Below the pieces are notes generated by a model. It did not search any database. It saw only the letters and a list, made by a program, of their open reading frames with translations, and was not told the DNA's origin. A stretch of DNA of 64,000 bases from NCBI RefSeq assembly GCF_964355755.1, contig NC_092671.1, positions 22,959,070 through 23,023,069 on the forward strand, read 5' to 3'. Positions 34,480 to 46,643 of the stretch are shown here, piece by piece (position 1 is the first letter of the stretch; each line of letters opens with the position of its first letter). Origin of the DNA: Antedon mediterranea. Taxonomy: Eukaryota > Echinodermata > Crinoidea > Comatulida > Antedonidae. The position numbers and the translations under genes were made by a program.

Positions 34480-36010
34480 TTAGTTTAAAGCCTTCTCAGT
34501 ACATAACACCCGACGCCAGTATCTCCGTATACGCACCAACCTCCACCCCTTAATAACACCCCACACTCTTTCCAGTGAAGGACAAATTCAATTAAACTTT
34601 AGCTTCAAATTGAGAGGGCATACATAGCTATGATAGGCCTATGTCTTAAGTACGTTGTAAACTTTGTAAATGAGTAGGTGTCATATTGGCTGATAATTAA
34701 AATATATAATGTTGATACTGCGGTCCCCCCGGCCTTCTTTCTCCTCTCACCATCGCAGCCGCAACAAACCTTACCTCCTCCCCTGGACAGTTTAAATGTA
34801 GGCCTAGTAAGTTTTCGTTGTACAATTCAATCATATAGGCCTAGGCTACTTCATTACGCCAGTATTTTCGCTCCTCCTCCCAACACACCCCAGACACCGG
34901 GTGATGTTTTTAAGACGGTTCCAGTACAAATTATGTTAGCCATCACTCCCAACCAATAATCTCTCAGTGGCAGTTTTCAAATGTAGTTTAAAACATTCCC
35001 AGTTTCGGTCATGGTGATAGGCCTACATCCCCACCCCAAAATCCCAACCGTTTCCCAGGAATAATTAAATACTGTAACATTTTCCATTCACAATTCTGGT
35101 CAATTTGATAGCCTACTATTCCTAACCTAAGCAAAATCCCCACTATCCCCTTAACCCCAACACCCTATCTCTACTACTCCTACCTAAGAAAAAAATCCCC
35201 ACTATTCCCTGAACCCCAACTCGTATCTCCCAACGCCCCTCTACCACAATGGGCGTTTTTTTTCTTGGAGGCATGGTGATGTGTTTGAACACAGTAACAG
35301 CAAAAAAATCCCCACTATTCCCTGAACCCCAACTCGTATCTCCCAACGCCCCTCTACCACAATGGGCGTTTTTTTTCTTGGAGGCATGGTGATGTGTTTG
35401 AACACAGTAACAGCAAAGACACAGGAATGGATGTCTGTAATGAGCCAATCCAAGAGATCGATACATAGCTGGATATGGTTAAAGTACTTTGCTAAATGTG
35501 TAATTGAATAGGTGTCATATTGGTTAATGAATAAAATATGTATATCTATATCTATATTTCCCCAAACACCTTGCTGAGGATAATTAAAATACTGTAAAAC
35601 TTTTGTAGTATAATTTTACAATTCGATAGCCTACAACCCCGAGCCCTAGCAAAAAATGACATCACAAACCACCACACCACCCCCCGCCCCCACCCCTCCC
35701 ACAAAAACCCCAGGAGTCGGGGGAATTTTTTTAAATGTAGTTTAAAACCTTCCGGGTACAATTGCCATCATTTTGATACCCCATACGTATGGTTACGTGC
35801 AGAAACGGAAATTTGTATAACGAACAAACATCGAAAGTGGGGGTTTTGACCACATTTTGGTCCCTAACATGGATCCTAGGTGGCGGATGATGTTGAAATA
35901 TAGCTTAGAACATTCCCGGAACAATTGCGGTCATTTTGATACCCCATATGTAAGATTACGTGCAGTAACAAAAATTTGTATAACGAACAAACAGACAAAC
36001 AGACAAACTC
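34480..36010. repeat. Degenerate dispersed/tandem repeat (TAGTTTAAAACNTTCCCAG)
   Basis: At least four copies of a TAGTTTAAAACNTTCCCAG-type motif (about 34480, 34985, 35738, 35900), each followed by variably preserved sequence. The last two share ATTTTGATACCCCATA and GTATAACGAACAAACA. No coding sequence. Confidence 0.6.
35191..35416 (+). repeat. 113-bp tandem duplication
   Basis: Two nearly identical 113-bp units starting AAAAATCCCCACTATTCCCT and containing CACAATGGGCGTTTTTTTTC. This is a very recent duplication, since the units are almost unchanged. Confidence 0.92.
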
Positions 36011-36929
36011 TCTCACTTATAATATAGATATAGATAATTACGCCTATCAGGTCAAAGTTCAAAATTAGGTGCATTTAAAACCAACAAAAACCACATACAG
36101 TATATTCACATAATTAAAAATCAATAAATAAATGTCAAAGGTCATAAATTGTATTTCCGGTCATTTTATGTGAAAATGCTTCATTACTACAAATATAAAT
36201 GTATTTATTCTGAACAAAATGACACCAAAATCGATTGAAAATAACCAGTAGTTACGGAGATATACAAACACGAGGTCAAAGGTCAAACTGTAAGAAACGT
36301 CATTTCCGGTAATTTTTGGACGAAACTTTTCATTAGAGCAAATAGAAATATATAGTTTGTGAACAATTTGAGAGCAGAATTAAGTCTCTAATGTGTATAG
36401 TTGCCAATATGTGAACATTTTTGGTTTTTATGGTGGCCATTTTGAAATCAAGATGGCCGCCATACCGGACGTTGGACACTTGGCATCCCCCGATATTTTG
36501 AATCTATATACATTAAAGAAACTTTGTGCCAAGTTTCATGCTTTTGTAATAAAATGCACAGCTCATGTCATTAACTGCTCTACTATTACGATCAATGGAA
36601 ATTAAACCAAATAGACCCAACTCATAACCATGTATCATCAAACACCATTCATCACCACAACATTTCATTGTTTGTAGGAACAAGGCTTTTGATGCTAAGA
36701 AAACATTACCATAATTTTTTGTTTATTTCTCGAGCCCAAATTTGCGGTAGTTTTTGTGAACATACTTTTAGAAAGTTAAGGAATCGTAATTTATTCCATT
36801 CCCCATTCTTTCTGAGCTCAAAACTCTTTTGTGGAGTTTTAAGGGGCTAGTATACATGGATGTGGTAATAATCAACAATAATAAACAACAAATCATAATA
36901 ACATAGAACATAATAATAATAATAATTGA

Positions 36930-36998
36930 TAATGGACCAACAACATCCATGTCAATTTGTTGGAATGGTTCACTAATTATTGGCATAATTATTATCAT
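36930..36998 (-). pseudogene. Possible Ty3/gypsy integrase fragment
   Basis: The minus strand reads MPIISEPFQQIDMDVVGPL, which resembles the segment before the first catalytic Asp of gypsy-type integrases (a PF..I..D.VGPL pattern). It then runs into an ATT-rich microsatellite. It is very short, so confidence is modest. Confidence 0.45.
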
Positions 36999-37197
36999 CT
37001 CTGGGCATTTTAGAACTCTGTTCCTGTGATGTATGTGCTTATTGTGTATGTATATGTATTTATGTGTGTATGTATATGTATTTATGTGTGTATGTATATG
37101 TCTTTATGTATAATACGGAACTTTCGAGCTTTGCTCGACGCGATTATGAGACCTTGTTCCGACTATCAGCACTGTTTTTATAATTGACAGTATGATG

Positions 37198-37199
<2 letters not shown>

Positions 37200-37228
<29 letters not shown>
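37200..37228. repeat. (TA)n microsatellite
   Basis: An uninterrupted TA run of 14 units, flanked by ATGTATATG-rich sequence. Confidence 0.95.
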
Positions 37229-37400
37229 ATGTATGTATATGTATATGTATATATGTATATTTTTATGTATGTTACAACTGACTAACTTTATCAATTGATT
37301 CATAGTTATACATAATGAGACTCTGTTTTGAGCAGTTTAAAATTACATTTTACGCTCAACCACGTTACTTACTATACCTCAATTTTTCTAAACTCTTAAT

Positions 37401-40400
37401 TTGTATTTGTTCTGTGTTTTGTCTGTGTTTTTTTTGTTTCTATTTAAACCCTCATCAACTGCTAGTCAATTTGACGACATCGACCCGGACAATCATTTTT
37501 TTAATAATCAAAATATTTCTAATTACTATTTACCAAATGAATTCACAAAGAAATTCAATAACAATGAATTTGAAAATCGTTTCTCTTACAAAAAAACTTT
37601 GAATCTATTTCAAGTTGCATTCAATCTCTTAATTTTGACTTTGATGTCATTTCGGTAACTGAAACTTGGATGGACTGTGTTAGTCCACTTATTCATTTAC
37701 CATTTTATTCACTAGTTTTCAAACCCTGTTCATATAAATGCGGAGGTATCAATATTTTTATCAATAATAAGTGTCATTATAAAATTAGAGATGACTTACC
37801 GTAACTCCTTTAACCTATCTTTGTGAATCTCAGTTTATTGAAGTTGAAACCGGAAAAGAAGATATAATAATCGGAACTATATATAGACCTCATGAAATTT
37901 CTATTCCTTTCTTTACACAGAACTTTGAACTCCTTATTAAAAACATAACGAAAGAAAATAAAAAAATATTTCTCCTCTGTGATTTTAACATTGACTTACT
38001 CAAATTTGAATCGGATAACAATATTAATGATTTTGTTCATTGTCTTTTCAACAATTCTCTCATTTCGCTTATTCATAGACCGACACGCATCACCGAACAT
38101 TCCGCTACCCTAATTAACAACATTTTCACTAATGATCTTGAATCGTCTGTTAGTGGTATCATTATTAATGATGCTACAGATCATCTTCCTGTTTTTACAG
38201 TGGGACAGCCAGTCGACAAATCGTGTCAAATTTCGACTCGGAGAGGGCGCCCTACTTTTCTAATTTAGTTCAAAATTGCTAAATTTTAGGGTGTTGGAAA
38301 AACACAATATTTGTAAATTTAGCTGATCATCGGAAAAATATTGTTAGTGAAATAAATTCATAAATGGTTTTAATATATTGTCATGTAAAATTAAATGTAT
38401 TTTAACAAAACGATAATCTGTAATTTAACGGCAAAATCAACCAATGTCTTTTTTTCGAAATTGTACCCTAGAAAATCATTAAAATAAAATATTTAGAAAA
38501 ATTGAACAGTCCTGAATTTAAAATCCCTGTTAGAAAAATTAATAATCTACAGAATACGATATTAAGATACAAAATTCGGTGGTTGGGATGCAGCTCCGAC
38601 TATTCAAACTAAAGGTACCACTATTTGTTCCATCGAAAACTAGCGAAACCGCCATTTTGTAAACACATCGTCATCGTGTTTATGAATTTATTTATATCGA
38701 ACGATATACGCGATGTTTATAATTGTCCGCGTATAAGAATTCATATAAATAAATACATTCCAATACAACGTATATTATTACTTGTTTATTTATCACAGTA
38801 TACATTTTAGTTGAGGAATATTTATCAATAGCTTTTATACGAGTCCGAGGCCTAGCCATATTAGCGACCGATTGTTCCAGGGGCGGAAAGTCACTTAGTG
38901 ACGTTGTGATCGGGCGCGTCGGGCCTAGCTAATATTAATAATATGACCTGAAATAAGCGGCTAACAAGAACTGTTATATACTTGCTTACAATTGTTTTGT
39001 TATTGATGAACAAACAAGCAATTAGATTGAATAACAAATTATTTATTCATTTTTTTTTTGGTAAAAACATGTACAAACTAGTACTGTATAATATAAATTA
39101 TAATAATAGTAATATTAAACTAATACAGTATTAATAAAATATAAAATAGGCCTAACATACAATAAATATTCAATTTTTAAGGTCTACCACATGACAATAA
39201 CATAATTTACAGAGTATAGTGTAGTAGGTTTGCATTCAACATAAATATTTGTATTGTAATTCATCTAAATCCTCTGCAACATACATATATATTTGTAATT
39301 CAACATTTTGTTTTAAATAATTAAATTATAGTTTGGGTATGACAATGTCGGTAGGTACCGGTGTCATCTTTTTATCCACTTCACTCTCAGTTTGAAGTCA
39401 CAAAAACTCTGCATCATCAACAACGATTCCTGAAAGTGTCAGAAAAAATAATAAATATTATTTTTAAAAAAATGTTAATGTCTGGTTGTATATATAATTA
39501 TAATATTATATGATGACATAAAAGTAAGGCAAATGGAAGCTGTATTTTATTAATTAAATTACAGTATTTACTATTATTATTTATATAATCTAGGCCTACT
39601 TGTACTAGTAGCCTGCTAGGCATCTATTGAGCCTAATAAATCAAATAATAAATGAAAAACAAAATAATAATATTAATACTGATTGGAAAAAAGTATTTTT
39701 TTTGCGGGGATCAGATCACCAGGCTAGGCCAGGACCAATGATACTCGTAATCAGTACAACTTAACGACTATCGGATCAGCATCAACACAGTACAACACAC
39801 GTCTCGCTATCGCCTATACTGACACACGTGTCTCGCGTTGCCGAAACCACGCTCACAGCTAGAAAATGTACCTACCTTTCGAGGCCTGAGAATACACCAA
39901 CAAATTTTGAACAGGATAGAAATATATCATACTCGATTAAACTAATATTATTCTTGATAAAACAATTGATTATAATTTTTTTAATTTGTTGGGATGCACC
40001 TCCGACTATTCAGAAAATGGACAACAAAACAGTAGTCAAATCGTACCACATTTATAAATTTCACGAGTCCCGACTTCAGTCGCCGAATGTATTGTATTAG
40101 CTTCGGTTTCTTTGAAGGAAACCGATTGGTTATTCAATAATACTTATTAGGAAATGCTTTTACCATAATAGGTAATGTTGGGCGGTTCTTAAATATTCAT
40201 GAGAGCTTAAAATAAAACAGCACTTATTTGCTAGGCGACGAAAAATCGTGGTTTCAGTTTTCAACGATAGGTGGCGCTTCAAAATCGTCAATGCGGAAGT
40301 AAGTCGATTTTACACGATTTAACGGTCAAAACGCGAAGTGGCTTTCCCACTGTTTAACATCAGTTCAAATAAACCGAGTAATCGAGTTATCAATACCAAT

Positions 40401-42531
40401 CTTATATTTAGAAATACTAGTGAACACAATATCCTTAATTTTCGTAATGATTTATCAAATTTTCCACGGAATGATGTCGTGAGTACGCAAGACACAAATC
40501 TGCCATATGACACATTTATTAATAATTTTACCACTTTATATAATAAACACTTTCCTTTAATTGAACCATCCAAAGCTAAAGTTAAACTTAAACCATGGAT
40601 GATCGATGGACTTTTGACCTCGATTTTGTACAAACAGAAACTTTATTCTAAAAGTCTACGGCATCCAACACTTTCTAATATATACAAATATAAGCGTTAT
40701 CGAAATAAATTAAACAACCTTTTAAACACTGCTAAATTGGATTGCTTTTGTGAAACTTTTACTAAGCATGTCATCAATTCTCTTCTTAAGTCAAATAAAA
40801 ATGCACCTACCGATATTGAACTTTTAGCTGATGGAAAATTAATAAAAGAACCTTTAATAGTAGCAAATCTATTCAATGATCACTTTACAAATATTGGACC
40901 CAACCTTGCTAGAAAAATAAACAATGACTCTGATAAAACTTTTCATCACTTCTGACATCCCCCTATTCCTAACTCAATTTTTCTTTCACCTGTAACCGAA
41001 CAAGAAGTGCACAAAATCACAAATTCATTTAAAAGCAACAAGGCTTCTGGCATCGATGACATTTGTGCTAAAGTTATCAAAAAATCCATTGACACTATTC
41101 TGTCTCCTCTCACTTACATTTTTAATTTATCTCTTACATCTGGTGTTTTTCCCAACTCCCTGAAAAGTGGTAAAGTTATTCCAATTTTCAAGAAAGGTAG
41201 CAAGTCCGATCCAAATAACTATCGTCCAATCTCCATCCTTCCCTTTTTTTCAAAGATTCTTGAAAAGATTATTTAAAACCGCGTCTATAATTTTATAAGC
41301 AAGCACAATATTCTTTATAATAAACAATTCGGATTTAGGAAAAACTATTCTACGTCTTTTGCGTTAATTGATTTAACCAACAACATTATTGATGCAATTC
41401 AAAACAATTCTTTTCCCTCTGGCTTGTTTATTGACCTGTCGAAAGCTTTTGATACTATTGACCATCATATTCTGATTACTAAACTTTCAAATTATGGTAT
41501 CCGTGGTGTTGCTCTTAAACTTTTAAACAATTACTTATCAAATAGATTTCAATGTACTTCTGTTAACAATCATACCTCTGATCTTAAGCCCATTACCTGT
41601 GGTGTTCCCCAAGGGTCCTTGCTTGGCCCTCTTTTATTTCTAATTTACATCAATGATTTACCAAACGCCTCAGATATCCTTACCTTTTATCTTTATGCAG
41701 ATGACACGACTTTATTTTATAAAAGTGTTAACTTTCAATCAATTTTTCATACTTTTAACCAAGAATTAATTAATATTAATGATTATTTTAATGTGAATAA
41801 ACTTTCAATAAACCTAAGTAAATGCAACTTTATGTTGTTTGGAATACGTCATCAAAAACTGACCGACGAGTCTCATAAAATTCTGATTGGTGATCAAGTA
41901 ATTCCCCATGTTAAGCAAACCAAATTTTTAGGTGTTTTAATTGACCAAGAGCTAAATTTTAAAAATCATATAAAAGAAATTGAATTAAAAATTTCTAAAA
42001 ACATTGGCATACTTTCTCGTCTTTCTTCCTTTTTACCGTCTCACATTTTACGCAATATTTACTGTTCCTTTATTGTGCCTTTTATTAGTTACTGTAACAT
42101 TGTATGGGCCAATAATTACCCCTCAAATCTTAATAAAATACACGTCCTTCAAAAGAAAGCTGTTCGTCTTATCTCGGGTAACTCACGTCTTGCTCATACT
42201 AATATGATATCCTTTTTATAACCTTAAACTTTTAACTGTGCACGATATTAATAAACTCCAACAATGCATTTTCGTTTATGAACATATTAATTCCAAACTG
42301 CCTTCTAACTTTTCCTGTAATTTTTTAACTAACTCTGAAATCCATTCGTATAACACAAGAGCATCGCGGGACCTTCATCTTCCTCAACCTAAACTAACTA
42401 AAATGAAACATAACATTCGTTATAGTGGTTTTAAACTATTCAATAATCTACCTCCCGAAATTTCATCATCGTCTTCTAGCAAAATGTTCTCTTTTAAACT
42501 TAAAGAATATCTTATTTCAAATTATAATTAA
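37401..42531 (+). pseudogene. LINE endonuclease-RT ORF, interrupted and decayed
   Basis: N-terminal and endonuclease motifs are spread over frames: VISVTETWMD, then GTIYRPHEISIP, then LCDFNIDLLKF, then DATDHLPVF. The transposon at 38198-40352 splits the codon after PVF. Without it the frame continues directly to NISSNKPSN. In-frame stops occur at 40953-40955 (TGA) and 41274-41276 (TAA). RT motifs follow: NNYRPISILPFFSKILEKI, then FIDLSKAFDTIDHH (motif A), then GVPQGSLLGPLLFLIYIND (motif B), then YADDTTLF (motif C, 41694-41705). After LAHTNMISFL a frameshift near 42215 leads to the C-terminal part (HSYNTRASRDLHLP) ending at 42531. The endonuclease also has frameshifts near 37610 and 37800. The catalytic motifs themselves are preserved. 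Confidence 0.85.
38198..40352. mobile_element. 2155-bp DNA transposon with TTTA target duplication
   Basis: The ends are inverted: CAGTGGGACAGCCA on the left and the complement of CAGTGGGAAAGCCA on the right. TTTA occurs on both sides (38194-38197, 40353-40356). Removing the element plus one TTTA rejoins the LINE ORF in frame, which confirms both boundaries. The subterminal regions share ATCGTGTMAAATYGAC-type motifs. A TTGGGATGCANCTCCGACTA motif occurs twice inside (38585, 39990). No transposase is recognised. A 4-bp duplication is compatible with Sola1-, Chapaev- or Academ-type elements; I cannot choose. Confidence 0.85.
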
Positions 42532-42599
42532 TTGTTTTCTCTATTTTGTAATATTTTTTTAACTTTAGAAATGTTTTTGAAATTGCTTCCTTTACTGTA

Positions 42600-42627
42600 G
42601 GTGTGTGTGTGTGTGTGTGTGTGTGTC
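42600..42627 (+). repeat. (GT)n microsatellite
   Basis: An uninterrupted GT run of about 13 units in the 3' UTR of LINE-3. Confidence 0.95.
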
Positions 42628-42939
42628 TGTTGATCTATATGTGTATGTGTAGTTATATGTTTACATTTATATATATAAGTATATAATCTTCTTACATGGC
42701 TTCCCAACATACAAGTTTCAATTGGATTTTTGTTTCCAATTGATCGATACTTTCTTGGGCTTTTTTGCCTCTTTCATTTTGTATATAACTGAATCATCTT
42801 TTTTTTTTATACATTATGATTTACTGTATTATATCTCTAAAAAAAAAATATTTATATATAAAATATCAGAAATTATAATGTTTTTACTCAAATATGAATG
42901 AAAGAAATAAATGTTTATTTGAATTGAATTGAATTGAAT

Positions 42940-43704
42940 AGGAATCTTTACTTTAAATTTTTCTAACAACTCTCGTTGATTGTTACAATTACTCAATCAC
43001 ATCGTTTCTAACAGGCCAAAAGAATCTCTGCTTTATTCTATCTTATGGCTACCAAAATAACCTGCCAAAGGAAAATCATAAATTAGCTAAAACTAGGAAA
43101 TACTTAGGTAAGCCATTACAAATTATTATTATTATTGCATACTGTTATTAAAAGATAATTAAAGATCAGTGAATCTATAGCAGATCGTAGTGTTGTGTTG
43201 CCCAGTAACCAGCCTAGGATTCGTATTTTTGGTTTCTAGACCTATTTTTCTTGATCCTCATCATACAAATTAGTCTAGGTCTATATATTAATTTATTTTG
43301 TCATTTGAGGCAAAACAAAAAATTTCAGTTATTATGTAAGCGATATTGAGAAATGGGTCAAATGCCATACTTCCGGTCATTTTTCTGTAAAATGTTACAT
43401 TAAAGCATAAAATATGTACATTCTGTATAAGTCTGTAAAATATCAACTCTTTAGCATTAGTGATTTTCGAGATATGGGACTAGTAGTTTTTGAGATATGG
43501 TAACCATGTAATTTCACCCTAATTTGCATATTTTAGCTAATATGCATATTATCGGGATGAGTGATAGAGGTGTGATGCTCAAATTTTGATCTCCTTATCA
43601 TATGTCACCACTTAAAGAAAAATCTCTCTTTAGATTTTCTAGGCTAATAATGTAAAAATAAGAAGTAGTTCAGACAGAAAATATATAAATTGAATTACTA
43701 ATAC
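42940..43704. other. Intron of the SETDB1-like gene, no exon seen
   Basis: Contains TTTTGAGATATGG- and TTTGCATAT-type words that also occur at 49130-49250, so a dispersed repeat is likely. Confidence 0.4.
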
Positions 43705-43997
43705 CTTACAATTGTCTGTACAGTCACAACATATTAAAAAGTTAGTGTCTGTATTTATGACTGCTTTCTTGCATTTTCTATATGTAATGTAAAGGTAACT
43801 TTCATCAGGTCGTCCATAATCTATTTCGTTCACGAGCATTACCGGAACCATTTCTGCACCATGGGATAAATCCTTGATTATAACTTTCGCTTCTTTTCCC
43901 CATAGAGTTGAGCGTCCTGCACTTCTTGGAATTGTATAGATGAATGGATCAAAAGTGAAATTATCAATAGCAAGATATTTCATGTCAGTCTGCGTTA
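43705..43997 (-). CDS. SETDB1-like exon: N-terminal half of the pre-SET domain
   Basis: The acceptor TTCTTCAG lies just above 43997 and the donor GTATTA just below 43705. The 293-nt exon opens with two bases of a codon and reads TQTDMKYLAIDNFTFDPFIY, then VPVMLVNEIDYGRPDESY, then NFLICCDCTDNC. The combination FDP, then VNEID, then a CxDC(T)xxC cluster is specific for the pre-SET region of SETDB1/eggless methyltransferases; the cysteines form part of the zinc cluster that supports the SET domain. It ends in phase 0 and joins the exon at 30833 without a gap. It is separated from that exon by a 12.9-kb intron with LINE-3 and other elements. No stops or frameshifts. Confidence 0.85.
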
Positions 43998-44422
43998 CTG
44001 AAGAATTAAATGGATATTTAAAATTTAATTATTAGGTAGCCCAATTGCTTTTAAGGTTTACGACAAGTAAAATTAATAAATTAAAAATATATATAAATAA
44101 AATATAATTCCAAAGGCAAAAAACTGAAAAAATGACAATGCTGTGGGTATCAGTGGCTGGATCTCAATGGAGATACCAAAAAAAAAAAGCAAAAAGCTAA
44201 ATCAAAACAATAAAATAAAACAGACAGAGAAGTTAGCAGAGCTTTCGGGCAACACTTCATTAGTGCAAGTGAATAAAATATATAAACACTACTGGTACAG
44301 AATTTAATTCTAAACCATCCGGTGATATACAGACAATTACTTAATTTGAAACGATAAAGAAGAGGAAATCTGTGAGAATGAGAAAAAGTAATCCCAACTG
44401 GATATATATAAAAATAATATTA

Positions 44423-45168
44423 AGTCAACTCCGCCTAAGTCGAATCTAATATGAATTATATGGATTTGTTTTTTAAAAAATGCTAAGCCAACTCACTAGC
44501 CTCGCCACGGCTAGGACTAGCCTGCCTGCTTACACAATGAGCTTACATGATTTAGCCACCATTAAAGTACCTTTTTCATTAAATTTAAAAAAAAATGCCT
44601 TTTAAAACAGCACTTTTTCCTTGAAAATTTCAATCGAACTAGGGCCATTTTAGAATCCAGAAGTCAATGTATGTTGTATTTTTTGCTTTTATTTTGAAAT
44701 TATAGAGGTTAATTTTAGACATAATGATACAGCAAGAACCATAGCTCTGCTGTGCATGTAAAACGGTGGCGAGATGACTTTTTTTTAAAACAATGCAGTT
44801 TACAGTTGTTACAAAGGGTTAAATTTTTAAAATCATAAAATAGGCAAATTCTAAAACATATATGTAAAATTTTTTTTTGTAATTTTTAAAAAATTTAAAT
44901 TATCTAATAATAGTCATCATAGCTGTGGCAAAAATTGCTATTAATATCTCATCATCAATCGGTATACATTATTTATATTGCCTTCTAGCACAAATGAGTG
45001 CCAAAAACCAAAGTCTATTCATACAATTTGCCTAAGAGAACCAAAATGATCCCACATAATCACCTCTCTTGTTTGTTTATCGAATTGCGTATGTTTCGGG
45101 TGGCTTTTAGTGTGTTTTTCGACTTATACAATACTTACGCTAAGTCGACTTAAGAGGAGTTGACTGTG
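44423..45168. mobile_element. 746-bp MITE with AGTCAACTCC termini, TA target
   Basis: The left end AGTCAACTCCGCCTAAGTCG is matched by the right end, which in reverse complement reads CAGTCAACTCCTCTTAAGTC. TA lies on both sides (44421-44422, 45169-45170). The interior is AT-rich without an ORF. TIRs of the CAGTCAACTC type with TA recall the pogo/Tigger group; this is inference. It lies in an intron of the SETDB1-like gene. Confidence 0.65.
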
Positions 45169-45235
45169 TATGAATAAAAATAATACAATTGGTAATGCTT
45201 GTCTAAATACTCTATAATAAACAAATGAAACTTAC

Positions 45236-45263
45236 AGTATAAATCAACTTCCTCAAGATTTCT
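45236..45263 (-). CDS. SETDB1-like 28-nt microexon at the MBD to pre-SET junction
   Basis: The acceptor is TTTTAAAG above 45263 and the donor GTAAGT below 45236. It encodes RNLEEVDLY plus one base. It enters in phase 0 from the MBD exon (ending GKRL) and leaves in phase 1, exactly the phase the pre-SET exon needs. SETDB1 proteins have a leucine-arginine-asparagine-x-glutamate-glutamate-valine stretch at this place. Without this exon the two neighbours cannot be joined in frame. The polypyrimidine tract is weak (the intron side is T/A-rich). Confidence 0.75.
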
Positions 45264-45479
45264 CTTTAAAAAAAATTACATTAAATTATAAAATAATATA
45301 AACAGAGAAAGTGAAGTGTAATACAGGTTTTTGCTTATCAGTGTGTACTACTAATGCTTGTGAGTGGGGTTGGCCAATTAATTTAGAAAAGCAAACAAAA
45401 ACAGTATCTATCCGGAGCTACTCATTTGCAGAGTAGAGAAATGAAATAGATGGAATAAATGTTTTAAACCATGAAATAA

Positions 45480-45790
45480 CTACTAAGGTTTTTATTATGC
45501 ACATTACATGGCAGATGAATAATTGTATCTCTTCTTTAGTATTCTTCTTTCCATTTTCGTGTCTCATACATCTCTAAAACTTGTCGACAATTTCAGCCCC
45601 TTTTAAATTCAAATCTCCCCCTGAAAACTCACCTTTTTCAATATTTATTCTTTTCATGTTACACTATGAGACTCTGGTAAAGAGCGCTTTTATAAATGTT
45701 CAATATTATTATTTATTATTAAATGATGTCAGAGTTGCACATTGTGACATATGCACGATTTCATGAATTTCTATTGTTGATCATCTATAT
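45480..45790 (+). repeat. Degenerate Helentron-like family B fragment
   Basis: Words such as TATTCTTCTTTCCATTTTCG and GATGTCAGAGTTGCACATTG match the 5' parts of families A and B (26290-26480, 24720-24900). Terminal hairpins are missing. It is an old, 5'-end-derived remnant. Confidence 0.5.
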
Positions 45791-45903
45791 TATAATTTAA
45801 GAGTAAGGGAAAAAAGGTTTGTTATAAGATAAGATCTTGACAATAACAAGGAAAAGACAATTAAAAATAAACCATAAACTTAAAACAGCAAGTTATTCAA
45901 TTA

Positions 45904-46641
45904 CCGTAGTTCCCCGGGTATAATCCCACCCTTGTACGTGAAATTTGCCCGAATTTGGGAGGTGGGACTATACCCGGGGATTTCCCGGTGCATGAACTGA
46001 AAATGACAATATTTCTTCTGGCTACGATTTAGGCTATCTAAAGCTATATTCCGATGTAGGCCTAGACATTAGACTGCCATAGGCGGCCTAATTGGTCTAT
46101 GCCTACTGTATAGATTTTCTCCCAGATTTCTACTCAAAAAATACCCTAAAATGTGATCTGGGCCTGGCTTCCTAAATAATATCGACATAACTCATACAAG
46201 TTCTCCGTCTCTCCCGATTCCCCACGCTCGAGCTCTGTGCAAATCGCATGTTGTTGCATGTGACACGAACTACAGTACTGCTCCGGTCGGTATAGAGGGC
46301 GGTGTTTTTTTTTATGGTAATCAAGCATGCAGTAGTGTAAACAAGGCATGCAGAATGTACACGGCGAGCGAGTGTGCGGCGAATGCATGATGTGCAGAAC
46401 GCGAAGATCGGGGCGATGATATTAAGGTTGTATGCAATTTTACGACGGCCAATGTTTGATGAGTTTTAAGTCAGCCGAATTCAGAGAAATTACTCTATTT
46501 TTCTAGCTAGGCCTACCTCTTCTGTCCTAATGATAAATTATACATTGGGACTTTGCCCGGAGATATGCTTGCGTGCGAAGGTAATCGTAAAGTCGGGGGT
46601 GGGATTATACTCGAGGTGGGATTATACCCAAGGAACTACGG
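45904..46641. mobile_element. 738-bp MITE, TIR CCGTAGTTCC, TA target
   Basis: The left end reads CCGTAGTTCCCCGGGTATAA. The right end is its imperfect complement, with a duplicated GGTGGGATTATAC motif inside. TA flanks both ends (45902-45903, 46642-46643). The interior has an unrecognised open frame and a GC-richer centre. No transposase. Confidence 0.85.
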
Positions 46642-46643
46642 TA

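Larger units (their letters stand above)
32165..36595. mobile_element. Region bounded by ~530-bp inverted repeats
   Basis: 32165-32690 matches 36065-36595 in reverse complement over its whole length. Shared blocks include AGTAGAGCAGTTAA at the outer edge, GTGCCAAGTGTCCAACGTCC, and GACACCAAAATCGATTGAAA on the other arm. The 3.4 kb between the arms holds a MITE, a minisatellite and degenerate repeats. It may be one long-TIR element of 4.4 kb or two opposed copies of a short repeat. No transposase is seen and no target duplication was established. Confidence 0.6.
37330..42939 (+). mobile_element. LINE-3: non-LTR retrotransposon in the SETDB1-like intron
   Basis: It carries an N-terminal region, endonuclease, RT, C-terminal region and a 3' tail of TTGAATTGAATTGAATT (42919-42939). 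It is split by a 2155-bp DNA transposon (38198-40352). The 5' end is uncertain. It is oriented opposite to the host gene. Stops and frameshifts make it inactive. Confidence 0.8.
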
